Virus record (IMG/VR): IMGVR_UViG_3300050821_024080
Coordinates: 1-48,104 of that record
Source: a virus
Length of the DNA stretch: 48,104 nucleotides
Direction: 5' to 3' (one strand)
A model generated the notes under the pieces. The model was given only the letters and a program-made list of their open reading frames with translations. It had not been told where the DNA came from and searched no databases. Shown here piece after piece: positions 15,473 to 24,101 of this stretch (positions are counted from its first letter, which is position 1; every line of letters begins with the position of its first letter). Made by a program: the position numbers and the translations under genes.

Positions 15473-15681
15473 TGGCCCTCGACATCGCCCTACTGCGCAA
15501 GCTCGCGGCCGCTAACGCCGCCAAGGGCAAGCAGCCAGCTAAGGGCGGCGGCAAGGAACCCGTGGCACCACAACCGCCGGAGCCCGAACCGGGCGAGAAG
15601 GAACCGTCCAAGGCGGGACCGGCGATGAGTCCGATCGCGATGGCTGCGATGAAGGCCAAGGAAAAGTTCGCAGCCAAATAG
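15469..15681 (+). CDS. Small Lys/Pro/Ala-rich protein
   Basis: This 70-residue product starts at ATGATG overlapping the previous stop; either ATG could be used. It has a short helix (ALDIALLRKLAAANAAKG), a Pro/Glu/Lys spacer, and a second helix (MSPIAMAAMKAKEKFAAK). Basic helices at both ends suggest binding to DNA or to the inner capsid. It sits between portal-side genes and the scaffold. No family is recognised. Confidence 0.6.
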   Translation: MMALDIALLRKLAAANAAKGKQPAKGGGKEPVAPQPPEPEPGEKEPSKAGPAMSPIAMAAMKAKEKFAAK

Positions 15682-15689
15682 AGAACTTC

Positions 15690-15774
15690 GACCCCTCGTG
15701 GGTCTAAGCATCTGCGACACGTTTCACGTTTTACACCGTCGCGGGTGAACATCCCCGCTCACCCGAAGGTGAGC
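15690..15774 (+). other. Two hairpins in the gap before the scaffold gene
   Basis: The 191-base gap before the scaffold holds GACCC/GGGTC (15690-15704) and a strong GCTCACC-CGAA-GGTGAGC hairpin (15757-15774). Neither is followed by a T-run. They may mark an RNA processing site or partial attenuator that raises capsid-gene expression. A good ribosome binding site (AAGGAG) stands just before 15873. Confidence 0.45.
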
Positions 15775-15872
15775 CCAAGTAGCGCCAGGGGCACCAAGCC
15801 CACTCCACCCGCCAGGGCAACTCTGTACAGCGGGCGTGGTGAGGGCTGCCACAGCGCAGAAGGAGTAACACA

Positions 15873-16766
15873 ATGGACGAGCCCGTACAGCCCAAGCGGA
15901 TGACCGCTGCGCTATATAGGGAGCTGCTCGCAGAAGGGCGTGCACCCCGTATAGCCGGAGCGGAGGAACCCGAGGGCCAGGGCGGCGAGCCCACAGGGAC
16001 ACCAACACCGTTGGAGTCCTACCTTCAGTCCGTCCCGGAGGATCAGCGAGCGATCGTTGAGCCTCATCTTCGGGAGCACGAGAAGAACGTAAATGGTCGC
16101 CTGCAGGAGGCGGCCGAGTTCCGCAAGACATGGGAGCCATTCAGTCAAGTCGAGGCTCTCAAGTCCTACCAGCCCGAGCAGCTTTCAGAGCTCTTGGCGT
16201 GGCACCAGCAGATCGTGTCCAGTCCGGACGCGTTCCAACAGTGGCTCGCACAAGCAGCAAGGGAGGCCGGGCTAACACCCGCAGAGGAGAAGGAGCTGTC
16301 CGACCTTGAGGAGGACGGCGAGCTGACGCGGGAGCAGGTCCAGCAGCTCATCCAAGAACAGGCCCAACGGCAGGTCGCACCGCTCCAGGAGCGTTTGGAG
16401 CAGTTCGAGTCAGCGCAGTTGCGGTCCGTGGAGGAATCTGCGATCAGTCAAGCCTTCGACCAGATCGAGGCAGCCGAGAAAGTCTCGTTGACCGATGAGC
16501 AGAAGGAGACAATCTGCCAACTTGGCATGGCCTTCGTGGCCGATGACAACGGCAAAGAACTCCCAATGGGCGACGCGAGCTGGATCAAAGCGGGATTCGA
16601 CCGTTACCGACAGATCGTCAGCGAGGCTCAAACAGCCTTCGTCGGCGAGAAGGTCCGCCAACCAAACCCACCGCTAACACCGGGGGGAGCACCGGCGGCC
16701 AGCGCACCCAAGACGTTCGACGAGGCTTCCAAGATGGCACTGGGACGGCTGCGTTCACAGTCCTAA
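15873..16766 (+). CDS. Capsid scaffolding protein
   Basis: Scaffolding proteins guide procapsid assembly and leave before or during packaging. The 297-residue product is acidic and largely helical, with a long Glu/Gln-rich coiled coil (TREQVQQLIQEQAQRQVAPL, QERLEQFESAQLRSVEESAI) between a flexible amino end and a Pro/Ala linker. It ends in a helix FDEASKMALGRLRSQ, where scaffold proteins usually contact the coat. It lies directly upstream of the major capsid gene, the normal place. AAGGAG precedes the ATG. No protease motif is present, so capsid maturation by cleavage is not suggested here. Confidence 0.8.
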   Translation: MDEPVQPKRMTAALYRELLAEGRAPRIAGAEEPEGQGGEPTGTPTPLESYLQSVPEDQRAIVEPHLREHEKNVNGRLQEAAEFRKTWEPFSQVEALKSYQPEQLSELLAWHQQIVSSPDAFQQWLAQAAREAGLTPAEEKELSDLEEDGELTREQVQQLIQEQAQRQVAPLQERLEQFESAQLRSVEESAISQAFDQIEAAEKVSLTDEQKETICQLGMAFVADDNGKELPMGDASWIKAGFDRYRQIVSEAQTAFVGEKVRQPNPPLTPGGAPAASAPKTFDEASKMALGRLRSQS

Positions 16767-16790
16767 TCCCTGAAAGGAGCACTGGGCTCT

Positions 16791-18038
16791 ATGAGTACCC
16801 AGACACTCGCAACAGCAGACGCCGTCCTGAAGGACTTCTACGAGGGTCCGATCCAGGAGCAGCTGAACCAGCAGACCTACTTGATCGACCAGATCGAGAA
16901 GGACACCGAGCAGACCGTCGTCGAAGGACGCCGTGTCATCGTGCCGCTACACAAGGCCCGCAACCGGGGACGCAAATCCACCGGTGACGGCGCAACCCTG
17001 CCGACGGCGGGGAAGCAGGGTTACGCGGACGCGATCCTCAACATGCGATACCACTACCAGGGCATCGAGTTGACAGACGCGTCCGTCAAGGCCACCAAAG
17101 GCGCTGAGGGAGCGTTTGTCAAACTGCTTCAGGCAGAGACCGAAGGCGTCGCGAAGGACATGCGCAAGGACATGCAACGCCAAGCGTTTGGTGAAGGCAA
17201 CGGTCTACTCGGCACCTGCGGTGTGACCGCGGGGTCGAAAACGGTCGTGATGGCGACCGCATTCGACTGCCAGTACATCCAGATCGAAGACACCGTCGAC
17301 ATCATCGTGAAGGGCAGCGGTGCGACAAGCACGGGTGCTGTGGCGACAGAAGTGACAGAACGGAATGTTGCGGCGAAAACCATCACTGTCGCGGCGACCA
17401 TCACGACGGATGAAACGTTCGGCGTGTACGTCTCCGGGAACCGAAACAACGAGATGGACGGCCTGCGGAACATCAGTGCTAAAGGCCGCACCCTCCACTC
17501 GATCGACTCGACCGCAGCGGGCAACAAGTACTGGGATGGCAACACCCTCGCCGCCGGCGAATCGCTGGCAAAACTGTCAGTCGCTGGAGAGGACCTGTTC
17601 ATCCAGCTGTTCGACAAGATCGCCGAGAACGGTCAAGGCGAGGTAGAAGCCTGCCTCACCACCCGCGGTATCCGGCGTCGGCTGGCGAACCAGTACCAGA
17701 CGCAGAAGCGGATGAACGACGCAAAGGCCGTCGAAATCCACGGTGGCTACACCGCCATCATGGTCGACGAGGTTCCCGTCCTGAAGGACGACGACTGCCC
17801 GAAGACGTTCGCGTTCGGGTTCCGCAACAAGGCGCTCCGTTGGTTCGAGCTGGACGCCCCCGGATTCCTCAGGGACCCCGACGGAAACGGCAGCATCTTC
17901 CAGCTCAAGAACGCCGGGAGCGGCCAGTCGAGTTCGATCTGGCAGGCCTGGTACAAGTGGTACGCCGCGCTCGGCACGGTCGCCGCTAACCAGACCGGTC
18001 GCCTCGAATTCTGTTCAGACGACAACCCGAAGGAATAA
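16791..18038 (+). CDS. Major capsid protein, HK97-fold type
   Basis: The 415-residue product is the expected size and lies between the scaffold gene and a terminator. It starts with an extended arm (TADAVLKDFYEGPIQEQLNQ), then a loop region (VIVPLHKARNRGRKSTGDGA), a long spine helix (AFVKLLQAETEGVAKDMRKD), an inserted beta domain at about 140-215, and a closing domain (IWQAWYKWYAALGTVAANQT) resembling podovirus coats. The assignment rests on layout and order. GAAAGGAG lies 13 bases upstream of the ATG, slightly far. A strong terminator follows, so its transcript is probably the most abundant of the late operon. Confidence 0.85.
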   Translation: MSTQTLATADAVLKDFYEGPIQEQLNQQTYLIDQIEKDTEQTVVEGRRVIVPLHKARNRGRKSTGDGATLPTAGKQGYADAILNMRYHYQGIELTDASVKATKGAEGAFVKLLQAETEGVAKDMRKDMQRQAFGEGNGLLGTCGVTAGSKTVVMATAFDCQYIQIEDTVDIIVKGSGATSTGAVATEVTERNVAAKTITVAATITTDETFGVYVSGNRNNEMDGLRNISAKGRTLHSIDSTAAGNKYWDGNTLAAGESLAKLSVAGEDLFIQLFDKIAENGQGEVEACLTTRGIRRRLANQYQTQKRMNDAKAVEIHGGYTAIMVDEVPVLKDDDCPKTFAFGFRNKALRWFELDAPGFLRDPDGNGSIFQLKNAGSGQSSSIWQAWYKWYAALGTVAANQTGRLEFCSDDNPKE

Positions 18039-18047
18039 CACCCCCTC

Positions 18048-18090
18048 ACAGCGCCCCTGAGCCTCGTGCTTGGGGGCGCTGTCCCTCTTT
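18048..18090 (+). terminator. Terminator after the major capsid gene
   Basis: ACAGCGCCCC (18048-18057) pairs perfectly with GGGGCGCTGT (18073-18082) around a 15-base loop, followed by CCCTCTTT. It lies ten bases after the capsid stop. A partial terminator would keep capsid transcripts high relative to downstream tail genes. The next gene has its own good ribosome binding site (TAGGAG). Confidence 0.8.
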
Positions 18091-18112
18091 CTATAGCTAG
18101 GAGTGCACTCTT

Positions 18113-18445
18113 ATGGCTCTCACGTACGGCGAACCTGTAAGGATCGCGATGGGGAACCGCTGGTTCACCATGACCGATGTCACCCTCGACACGAAATACC
18201 CAACCGGCGGCTACGAACTCAACGCCGGGAAGCTCGGCCTCACCGACGAACAACTCGACCGCGCATTCTCGGACGTAGCCATCCCTACCGGGGGCGCCAC
18301 AGGCTACCCCACCAAAATCACCACCAAAGGCCAGAAGCTTCAGCTCTACGCCCAGCACAAAGCCGAAGGCGAACCCCTCATCGAGGTCGCCAGCGAAACC
18401 GATGTCCACACTGTGGTCGTGAAAGTCACGGCGATCGGCCGCTGA
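18113..18445 (+). CDS. Small virion protein, possible decoration or connector
   Basis: The 110-residue product begins at an ATG at 18113 after TAGGAG. A different frame from 18103 is a shadow in this stretch. It is beta-rich (VRIAMGNRWFTMTDVTLDTK, then KITTKGQKLQLYAQHKAEGE) and ends with a strand VHTVVVKVTAIGR. Its position right after the capsid gene and before connector-like genes suggests head decoration or completion. The end overlaps the next start (TGATG). Function is inferred from location only. Confidence 0.6.
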   Translation: MALTYGEPVRIAMGNRWFTMTDVTLDTKYPTGGYELNAGKLGLTDEQLDRAFSDVAIPTGGATGYPTKITTKGQKLQLYAQHKAEGEPLIEVASETDVHTVVVKVTAIGR

Positions 18446-18864
18446 TGCAACGCGCATCCCTCACCCAAGTCCGAGCCGGCCGCAACGGCAAGCTGATTGA
18501 GATCGACGCCGATGTCATGGACATCTGCAACCGCATCCGCGAGATCGATTCGTCGCTCGGCGTGGACTGGAACGAGGACGGCAACTACTTCCGGGTGTAC
18601 CAGCTCGTGCAAGGAGGCGAGAAGCACGTCGTCACCACCACGCGCGAGCTGACCCCGGAAGTAGTTGAGGAAGTCCGTCGCATCGCGAACCCCGGTTACA
18701 ACCTAGCGAGCGAACTCGAGCGGCTAGACGACCAAGCCGACAGGGACAACCAGCACGCGTTCCAAGAGAAGGTCGGGGAGGGCGCCGAACGATTGCGGCA
18801 CGCGATGCGGAAAGACCTCCAACTCCAAGACCGGATCTATCTGCCGCGGAGTGTAGATGCTTGA
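18445..18864 (+). CDS. Connector-region protein, unknown function
   Basis: I place the start at the ATG at 18445, fused to the previous stop (TGATG). The 139-residue product has an amino beta part (KLIEIDADVMDICNRIREID) and a long charged helix in the second half (LASELERLDDQADRDNQHAF, QEKVGEGAERLRHAMRKDL). Its end overlaps the head-tail connector gene by eight bases. Proteins of this size and place in short-tailed phages are often small virion or assembly factors. No motif allows a firmer call. Confidence 0.6.
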   Translation: MQRASLTQVRAGRNGKLIEIDADVMDICNRIREIDSSLGVDWNEDGNYFRVYQLVQGGEKHVVTTTRELTPEVVEEVRRIANPGYNLASELERLDDQADRDNQHAFQEKVGEGAERLRHAMRKDLQLQDRIYLPRSVDA

Positions 18865-19498
18865 AACGTTCTCAGACATCGTTGAAGCCGTCCTCCAATA
18901 CGGCTTCAACGACGGTCCCCAGGTCAACCGGACCCGCATCAAGAACTGGGTCAACGAAGCACAGGTAGACCTAGCACGCCAGGTAGACGCACCCGAGTTC
19001 CAGGAAACACAGACGATCGTGATGGTCCTCGGCCAGTACCAGTACACATTGCCAGCAGACTTTCTGCGTGTCCAGGACATCGTGTACGAACTCCTATCGA
19101 GCCGTCTCAAACCTGTGGACCAGCAACAGTTCGACCTAACTGCACCCGCGCTCGTCCAGGGTCCCCCGGAGATTTACACGCTGTACCAGAGCCAGTTGTG
19201 GGTTTATCCCGGCCCGAACAGCACCGACCCCCTGTTGATGCGCTATCTGCAGCGGCCACCAACCCTAGTCAACGATGGGGATGTGCCGGTCTTGAACCAG
19301 GACTATCTACAGCTCATGGTTATGGCGTCACTTGCCGAAGCGTTCGCGGCAGAAGACGACATCGAAGCTTCACAGTTCTGGCAAGGCAAGTACGAAAAGG
19401 CCCGCGACGCATACGCATCAGACGTCCAAGACCGCATGGACGACCGGCCCCGGCTGATAAGCGGCACATGGGGCGGCAGCAGCGCACTAGGTAGGTAG
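18857..19498 (+). CDS. Head-tail connector / tail adaptor (gp11- or gp6-like)
   Basis: The 213-residue product fits the helical-bundle adaptor that docks below the portal in podoviruses. It opens with a helical pattern (RIKNWVNEAQVDLARQVDAP), has the QYQYTLPADFLRVQDI turn typical of the family, a beta hairpin YTLYQSQLWVYPGPN, and a final helix EAFAAEDDIEASQFWQGKYE. Length matches tail tubular protein A of T7-type phages. It lies between the capsid and the large nozzle-like gene, the standard order. I am fairly sure of the role and less sure of the subfamily. Confidence 0.78.
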   Translation: MLETFSDIVEAVLQYGFNDGPQVNRTRIKNWVNEAQVDLARQVDAPEFQETQTIVMVLGQYQYTLPADFLRVQDIVYELLSSRLKPVDQQQFDLTAPALVQGPPEIYTLYQSQLWVYPGPNSTDPLLMRYLQRPPTLVNDGDVPVLNQDYLQLMVMASLAEAFAAEDDIEASQFWQGKYEKARDAYASDVQDRMDDRPRLISGTWGGSSALGR

Positions 19499-19500
19499 TT

Positions 19501-21135
19501 ATGCGGGGCACGCCTTTCATGAGCGAGGGTTTCGTCGGCGGCCTGAACACCATCGATAGTCCCTACACGCTCGAAGAAGACGAGTCGCGAGACTGCCTGA
19601 ACGTCGTCGCTACTACCAGGGGGGCGATCCGCAAGCGCACCGGGTCGACGCTCCTCACCGGAGCGCCACCAGCTGTCGAATTGCATTCCCTGTTCCCGGC
19701 CACCATGGGCGGCACTAAGTGGCTGATCGCTGCAGGGGGAGGAAAGCTCTACTCGATCGCATCAGGCGGCGCGGTCACGCAGATCGGGACAGGATTCAAC
19801 ACGACCGCACGATGGACGATGGTCCAAGCGCCCACAAGCGTGGCGGTAGCCGGCCAAGGCCCCGTCTACATGGTCAACGGGGTTGACGCACCCCAATACT
19901 GGACCGGTGCTGGCGAAGTGAAAGCATGGACCGGCAAGAACGACGAAGAACACTACTCGACATCGCCGCACGTCCCAAACGGCCAGTGGATGATCTTCGC
20001 CGGAAACCGTATCTGGATGACCGGAGTCGCCGGTGACCCCTCAGCTGTCTGGTTTAGCGACATTGTGAGCACGGGAGAAACGGGTGGGCAGGGCGACCCG
20101 AGCTCATGGCCCAAGACGAATGTAGTCAGATTCGACAGCGCAGACGGGTACCCAATCACAGGAATCGGCACCGTCGGACCGTACCTAGTCGTATTCAAGG
20201 AGAACAAGACATGGATCGTTAACGATCTACAGACAGGAGCAAACCGCCGGCTCACAGACAATGTCGGGTGCGTCTCCCATCGGAGCATCGTAGAGACAGC
20301 GATGGGCACATTCTTCTTGACAGCCGACCAGGGCGTCTATCTGACTGACGGGTCTCATTTGCATGAGATGAGTTACAAGGTGCGTCCCACCGTCCTCGCG
20401 ATCAACCCGACGGAGCGCCAAAATGCCGCAGGTGAATATTTCAACAATCACTATTACTTGTCATACGCGGCAGGTTCAAGTCCCACAAACAACAGGACGC
20501 TCGACTACGATGTGCAGCTAAAGTCGTGGTGGCTACACGACCTTGCAGCTAACGAGTGGGCGATATGGGAGCCCGGTGGCGAAACCAACCTGTACGCGAC
20601 TCCGGCGGCAGTCTCAAAGGGGATTGTACGAGCATTCGTCCCAAACATTTATACGGACGCTGGTGTCAACTATGCGGGAGCTAACGGGCTGGCTGCCTAC
20701 TGGTTCGGCCCGTGGCAGGTGTTCTTCATGTTCATCAACCGCCACCGGATCAAGACTCCGCACCTAAAGAAGAGGATACGCCAAATCCATTTCGATGGAT
20801 CCGGCGAAATCATCCCAATCGTAGCCCGCGACTTCTCCAACGCCGCTGTCCATGAACCGGGAGTAGTAGCGAATGAACCTGAGACTGACCAAACGCTTCC
20901 CGTCAACTTTAGTCAAGGTGAAGAGATTTTCGGTAACGAAGACGTAGAACAAAAGTTTGGTGGGGAAACCCTTGAAGGGCAAGAGATGATCTTTGGGGGA
21001 GCGTCTGCGACGCGGGACGCCCGCCTCTACAGTCTCGGCGTAGGTAGGGCGTGGAGTGTCGGGTTTGGCAACAACACGAGTGCTCCGTTTGAGGTCGATT
21101 CATTTACCCATATGATCCAATTTCGTAAGAGCTGA
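19501..21135 (+). CDS. Beta-propeller tail nozzle / DNA-stabilisation protein
   Basis: The 544-residue product has propeller-like repeats: GGLNTIDSPYTLEEDES near the start, RGAIRKRTGSTLL, TKWLIAAGGGKLYSIAS, NRIWMTGVAGDPSAVWFSDI, YLVVFKENKTWIVNDLQ, GTFFLTADQGVYLTDGS. This pattern is that of tail nozzle proteins such as T7 gp12 or P22 gp10. They close the tail and hold DNA after packaging. The ATG at 19501 has GGTAGG before it; a second ATG at 19519 is in frame. It follows the adaptor gene and precedes fibre-like genes. Confident on fold class, moderate on naming. Confidence 0.78.
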   Translation: MRGTPFMSEGFVGGLNTIDSPYTLEEDESRDCLNVVATTRGAIRKRTGSTLLTGAPPAVELHSLFPATMGGTKWLIAAGGGKLYSIASGGAVTQIGTGFNTTARWTMVQAPTSVAVAGQGPVYMVNGVDAPQYWTGAGEVKAWTGKNDEEHYSTSPHVPNGQWMIFAGNRIWMTGVAGDPSAVWFSDIVSTGETGGQGDPSSWPKTNVVRFDSADGYPITGIGTVGPYLVVFKENKTWIVNDLQTGANRRLTDNVGCVSHRSIVETAMGTFFLTADQGVYLTDGSHLHEMSYKVRPTVLAINPTERQNAAGEYFNNHYYLSYAAGSSPTNNRTLDYDVQLKSWWLHDLAANEWAIWEPGGETNLYATPAAVSKGIVRAFVPNIYTDAGVNYAGANGLAAYWFGPWQVFFMFINRHRIKTPHLKKRIRQIHFDGSGEIIPIVARDFSNAAVHEPGVVANEPETDQTLPVNFSQGEEIFGNEDVEQKFGGETLEGQEMIFGGASATRDARLYSLGVGRAWSVGFGNNTSAPFEVDSFTHMIQFRKS

Positions 21136-21141
21136 GGCGCA

Positions 21142-21708
21142 ATGACAGAACTCACATTTCTGACGCCTGAACTAAACCAGCCTGACAAGACCGAGGACCC
21201 TAAGATCGCCAATGCGTTGAACGCGGTACGTTCGTGGGCTAACGGGAAAATCGACGACACGAACGTCGCCGCAGCCAACAAGGACGGCCTGGCCACAAAG
21301 GCATCTCTCCGTACGTTGGGTACGGGTGCCCAACAGGCAGCAGCTGGCAACGATTCACGCTTCCTCAACGTTCACGCATGGACGAACGCTTCACTCGCAG
21401 GGACTTGGTTTACTTCACCGACTGGCGGTCAGGTTGCTGCCTACCGTCTGAGTTCGGATGGCAGTATGGGTGAACTGAAGGGGGAGATGCGCAATCAGGA
21501 TGGCGCACAGGGCCAAGGTGAGACCATGTTCACCCTACCGGCCGAATTGCATCCTGCGCATACTGTCCGAGTGGCGATCCCTTGGTGGAATGGTAGTAGC
21601 CGGGGTTGCGGCACGCTAGAAATTAGAACTAATGGTGAAGTTGTTCTCGAAGAAGGGTCTGCTTTTGGTCGCGCCACGCTCGACGGAATACGGTTCCCGC
21701 TCACATGA
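21142..21708 (+). CDS. Tail fibre-like protein
   Basis: The 188-residue product starts seven bases after the nozzle gene. Its amino part includes ALNAVRSWANGKIDDTN and the phrase GTGAQQAAAGNDSRF, widely found in collar or shaft regions of phage fibres. The rest is a beta domain (GTWFTSPTGGQVAAYRLSSD, then EMRNQDGAQGQGETMFTLP) ending in a receptor-binding-like tip. It overlaps the next gene (ATGA). It probably forms a short trimeric fibre on the tail. Receptor unknown. Confidence 0.7.
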   Translation: MTELTFLTPELNQPDKTEDPKIANALNAVRSWANGKIDDTNVAAANKDGLATKASLRTLGTGAQQAAAGNDSRFLNVHAWTNASLAGTWFTSPTGGQVAAYRLSSDGSMGELKGEMRNQDGAQGQGETMFTLPAELHPAHTVRVAIPWWNGSSRGCGTLEIRTNGEVVLEEGSAFGRATLDGIRFPLT

Positions 21709-21929
21709 GTTGGCTTCCCCACATACCCGTAGCTGACGAGGCTGAGGCTACCGAGAATTTCGAGGCTATCGCCAGCCAAATCGTCGTCGGTAAGGGTGCT
21801 CCAGAAGGTAAGGTTGGAGCACCAGTCGGTATGATCTACCTCCGCCTAGACGGAGGGACGAGCACGACGCTGTATGTTAAGGAGAAAGCAGCGACACCCA
21901 CGGACCCGACCGGATGGGTAGCGAAGTAA
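21705..21929 (+). CDS. Small fibre-associated protein
   Basis: This 74-residue product shows the phage-wide motif APVGMIYLRLDGGTSTTLYV, KEKAATPTDPTGWVAK: a short beta hairpin unit found in fibre or head-fibre proteins. It starts at an ATGA overlap and ends in a TAATG overlap with the next gene. A helical amino part (ADEAEATENFEAIASQIV) could form a trimer stalk. It likely attaches with the fibre-like protein upstream. Confidence 0.7.
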   Translation: MSWLPHIPVADEAEATENFEAIASQIVVGKGAPEGKVGAPVGMIYLRLDGGTSTTLYVKEKAATPTDPTGWVAK

Positions 21930-22507
21930 TGGGCGTACCAACCCCCACAGCAGCCCCGACACCGTTCCTTGAAGGTGATCCTCGCAACGGCAAGTATTTC
22001 GAAAACCTTGCCGCGCTCGAACACCAGTTGAGCAATAGTCTCGCGGGAGACAAGCAGGATCTCGAAGGTGCCCAGTCAGCTTACAACTACAGTACGGGCG
22101 AGCTCGAACGGCAACTCCCGGTGACGCTACAGAACACGAGGAGCACCGCGAACTCGCAGGGACTTCTCGAATCGGGTCAGCTTGCCCAACGAGCAGGGAC
22201 GGTCGAGTCGAAGTATGCAGCACAACGTGGCAGGTTGACGTCGAACCTGCAAGCGGAGGAAAACAAGGTTCACCAGGCAGAAGCGAGCGCAAACGAAAGC
22301 TTCCAACTCGGCCGTGGCAAGGCTGCACAGACCTCTCGCGAAGAAGGCTTGACGGGCCTGGAGAAGGAAAGCCCGAACGAAGCTGCCCCGGCCGCGGTGC
22401 CGACTGTTGCACCGGTGGCACCACAAGCGTTGAAGGTTGTCTCTCAGCGTGCCCAGCCGAACAGCAGGGCAGTGCGTAAGCAGGCAGCAAAGAAAGTGGT
22501 GGGCTAA
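21929..22507 (+). CDS. Internal virion-like helical protein (gp14-like by position)
   Basis: I choose the ATG at 21929 in the TAATG overlap rather than 21914. The 192-residue product is mainly helical and Gln/Ala/Ser-rich (YFENLAALEHQLSNSLAGDK, ATYNYS-like, ESKYAAQRGRLTSNLQAEEN). It ends with a Pro/Ala linker and a basic tail (SRAVRKQAAKKVVG). It begins a series of growing helical proteins after the tail genes, like the T7 core proteins gp14, gp15 and gp16 that form an ejection channel. That parallel is by order, size and composition only. Confidence 0.6.
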   Translation: MGVPTPTAAPTPFLEGDPRNGKYFENLAALEHQLSNSLAGDKQDLEGAQSAYNYSTGELERQLPVTLQNTRSTANSQGLLESGQLAQRAGTVESKYAAQRGRLTSNLQAEENKVHQAEASANESFQLGRGKAAQTSREEGLTGLEKESPNEAAPAAVPTVAPVAPQALKVVSQRAQPNSRAVRKQAAKKVVG

Positions 22508-22509
22508 AC

Positions 22510-22677
22510 ATGGACTCCACAAATCAAGGCATCGCCAGTGCGAACGTGACACCGGGCGGCACCACGGCCCAAGCGTTTGCTGTCAAGCGACTCGAACGTC
22601 AACAGCAACTACAGGCCGTTCAACGTCCAGGGCGCGTCCAACCGCCCGTCTCAATACGCGTGAAAAAGGGGGTGTAG
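22510..22677 (+). CDS. Small protein between internal virion genes
   Basis: An ATG at 22510, two bases after the previous stop, opens 55 codons ending one base before the GTG of the next gene. The product begins MDSTNQGIASANVTPGG and continues with a basic helix (FAVKRLERQQQLQAVQRPG) and RVKKGV. The tight packing against both neighbours supports it as a real gene. It shares the style of basic tails seen in the flanking proteins (RVVSQRPQP in the next). Function unknown. Confidence 0.6.
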   Translation: MDSTNQGIASANVTPGGTTAQAFAVKRLERQQQLQAVQRPGRVQPPVSIRVKKGV

Positions 22678-22678
22678 T

Positions 22679-24100
22679 GTGGCGACAGTAGCAATGACGG
22701 GTGGCACGCCAGCGCTCCGCCAGGCCGCTGCCCAACGTGCGGTAAAGGGACCAAGGGTGGTGTCTCAGCGTCCTCAGCCGGTGCGTGCCGCGTCAAACGG
22801 TCCTCCGAAGCTGCCGCGCTCGAGCGCGCCTGTCCATCAGGCCAAGGCTCCCACTAAACAAGCTCCCAAGACACCGGCAGCGGCTGGTGCGAGACCCGCG
22901 ACGGCGTTCAACCCTATGGATGGCTTCCTGAACAGTCAACAGCTCGGGAACCTCGCTAACCAGATCACGAAGCAAAACATGAGCACCCAACTCACCCCGT
23001 TGCGCCAGCAAGCCAACGAAATTGCCGGGACCGAGAACACGGTCGCCGGCCGATACGGCGGCTATAGCGAAGCGACCGACAAGCTCCTCCAGGGGACTGG
23101 CCAGGAATCGGAAAACACGGCGAAGACCTATGAGAACCAGGCCGCCGACGCGGTACTGAAAGCCGGTGAGGCAGTCAACCAGACCGGCCAGACCGCTACC
23201 GCTCAGAACGGTGGCTATCTCGACCCGCAGGTCCAAGCGGAGCTCAACGCCGAGGGGAAGCTCTCCGCAGGCGTTGGGGGTGCCCAGAACTCGTTTGCAC
23301 AGGCGTCTGGCCAGAACGAGCAGAACTTTATGGGGAACCTCCGAGCAGCAGCTACCCAGCGTGCATTGGAAGGCCAAAAGAGCATCGCGACCACGTACGG
23401 TGGCGATCTCGCGAAGAACTCGTCCGCCCAACAGGCTCTCATCGCGAAGCAGCCAGCCGACGCCAAGAGTCTCGCGACAGAACTTGGGCAGAAGCAGTTC
23501 ACCGACTACGCCACGATGCAGGGGTTGGGGATCAAGCAGACGACCGCACAACAGGCCGGTGAAAAGATCAAACTCACCGCCAAACAGAACACCGAACACG
23601 ATCGGCTCACCGAACGCGGACAAAACATCACAGCTACGAAGAATGCTGCCCAGACCAGGCTCGACGAACAGAAGCTCGCAGAGACGGAACGCCACAACCG
23701 GGCGAGTGAGAGCATCAGTGCCGAACGTGCCAGGACCGCTGCAAAGAAGGCTAACGGTGGACTCAGCACACCGCAACAGGACAAAGTGTCCGGTGAAATC
23801 GGTACCGCCTACAACATTGTTCAACAGCTGCGGACCGCGAATATCAGCCCGCAAGAAATCCGGAACACACTCACCACCGGTGGTCTCCGCCGCGTCGTCA
23901 AGACGACTTCGTCAACCGGCAAGGAAGGCACGAAAGAAGTCACATACAAATATCCCAAGGTCGGTAACCAGACTCTCGTCACTGCTGCCTTCGAACTTTG
24001 GGACTATCACAAGGTAAGCGCACAGACCGCCCAGGCGTTGAAGGGGATGGGGGTCGCGGTGCCGGGCGAGTGGACAAACGGGAGCTTCAAGGGCTTCTAA
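22679..24100 (+). CDS. Internal virion-like protein (gp15-like by position)
   Basis: The GTG at 22679 opens a 473-residue product with a basic, Pro/Ala-rich amino end (RVVSQRPQPVRAASNGPP). A long helical region rich in Gln, Ala and Asn follows (QITKQNMSTQLTPLRQQANE, AAATQRALEGQKSIATTYGG, RTAAKKANGG) and a small C-terminal domain (AFELWDYHKVSAQTAQALKG). It lacks enzyme motifs. Its size, helicity and place between a smaller and a much larger helical protein parallel the T7 ejection proteins. It probably travels inside the capsid and is ejected with the DNA. This is an inference. Confidence 0.62.
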   Translation: MATVAMTGGTPALRQAAAQRAVKGPRVVSQRPQPVRAASNGPPKLPRSSAPVHQAKAPTKQAPKTPAAAGARPATAFNPMDGFLNSQQLGNLANQITKQNMSTQLTPLRQQANEIAGTENTVAGRYGGYSEATDKLLQGTGQESENTAKTYENQAADAVLKAGEAVNQTGQTATAQNGGYLDPQVQAELNAEGKLSAGVGGAQNSFAQASGQNEQNFMGNLRAAATQRALEGQKSIATTYGGDLAKNSSAQQALIAKQPADAKSLATELGQKQFTDYATMQGLGIKQTTAQQAGEKIKLTAKQNTEHDRLTERGQNITATKNAAQTRLDEQKLAETERHNRASESISAERARTAAKKANGGLSTPQQDKVSGEIGTAYNIVQQLRTANISPQEIRNTLTTGGLRRVVKTTSSTGKEGTKEVTYKYPKVGNQTLVTAAFELWDYHKVSAQTAQALKGMGVAVPGEWTNGSFKGF

Positions 24101-24101
24101 A

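Noticed and set aside
18103-18444. Early part of a 253-residue plus frame
   Set aside because: It overlaps the gene at 18113 and is Arg/His-rich; only the part from the ATG at 18445 is likely to be real.
22793-23854. 353-residue minus-strand open frame
   Set aside because: It lies entirely within the 473-residue internal virion gene and has shadow composition.
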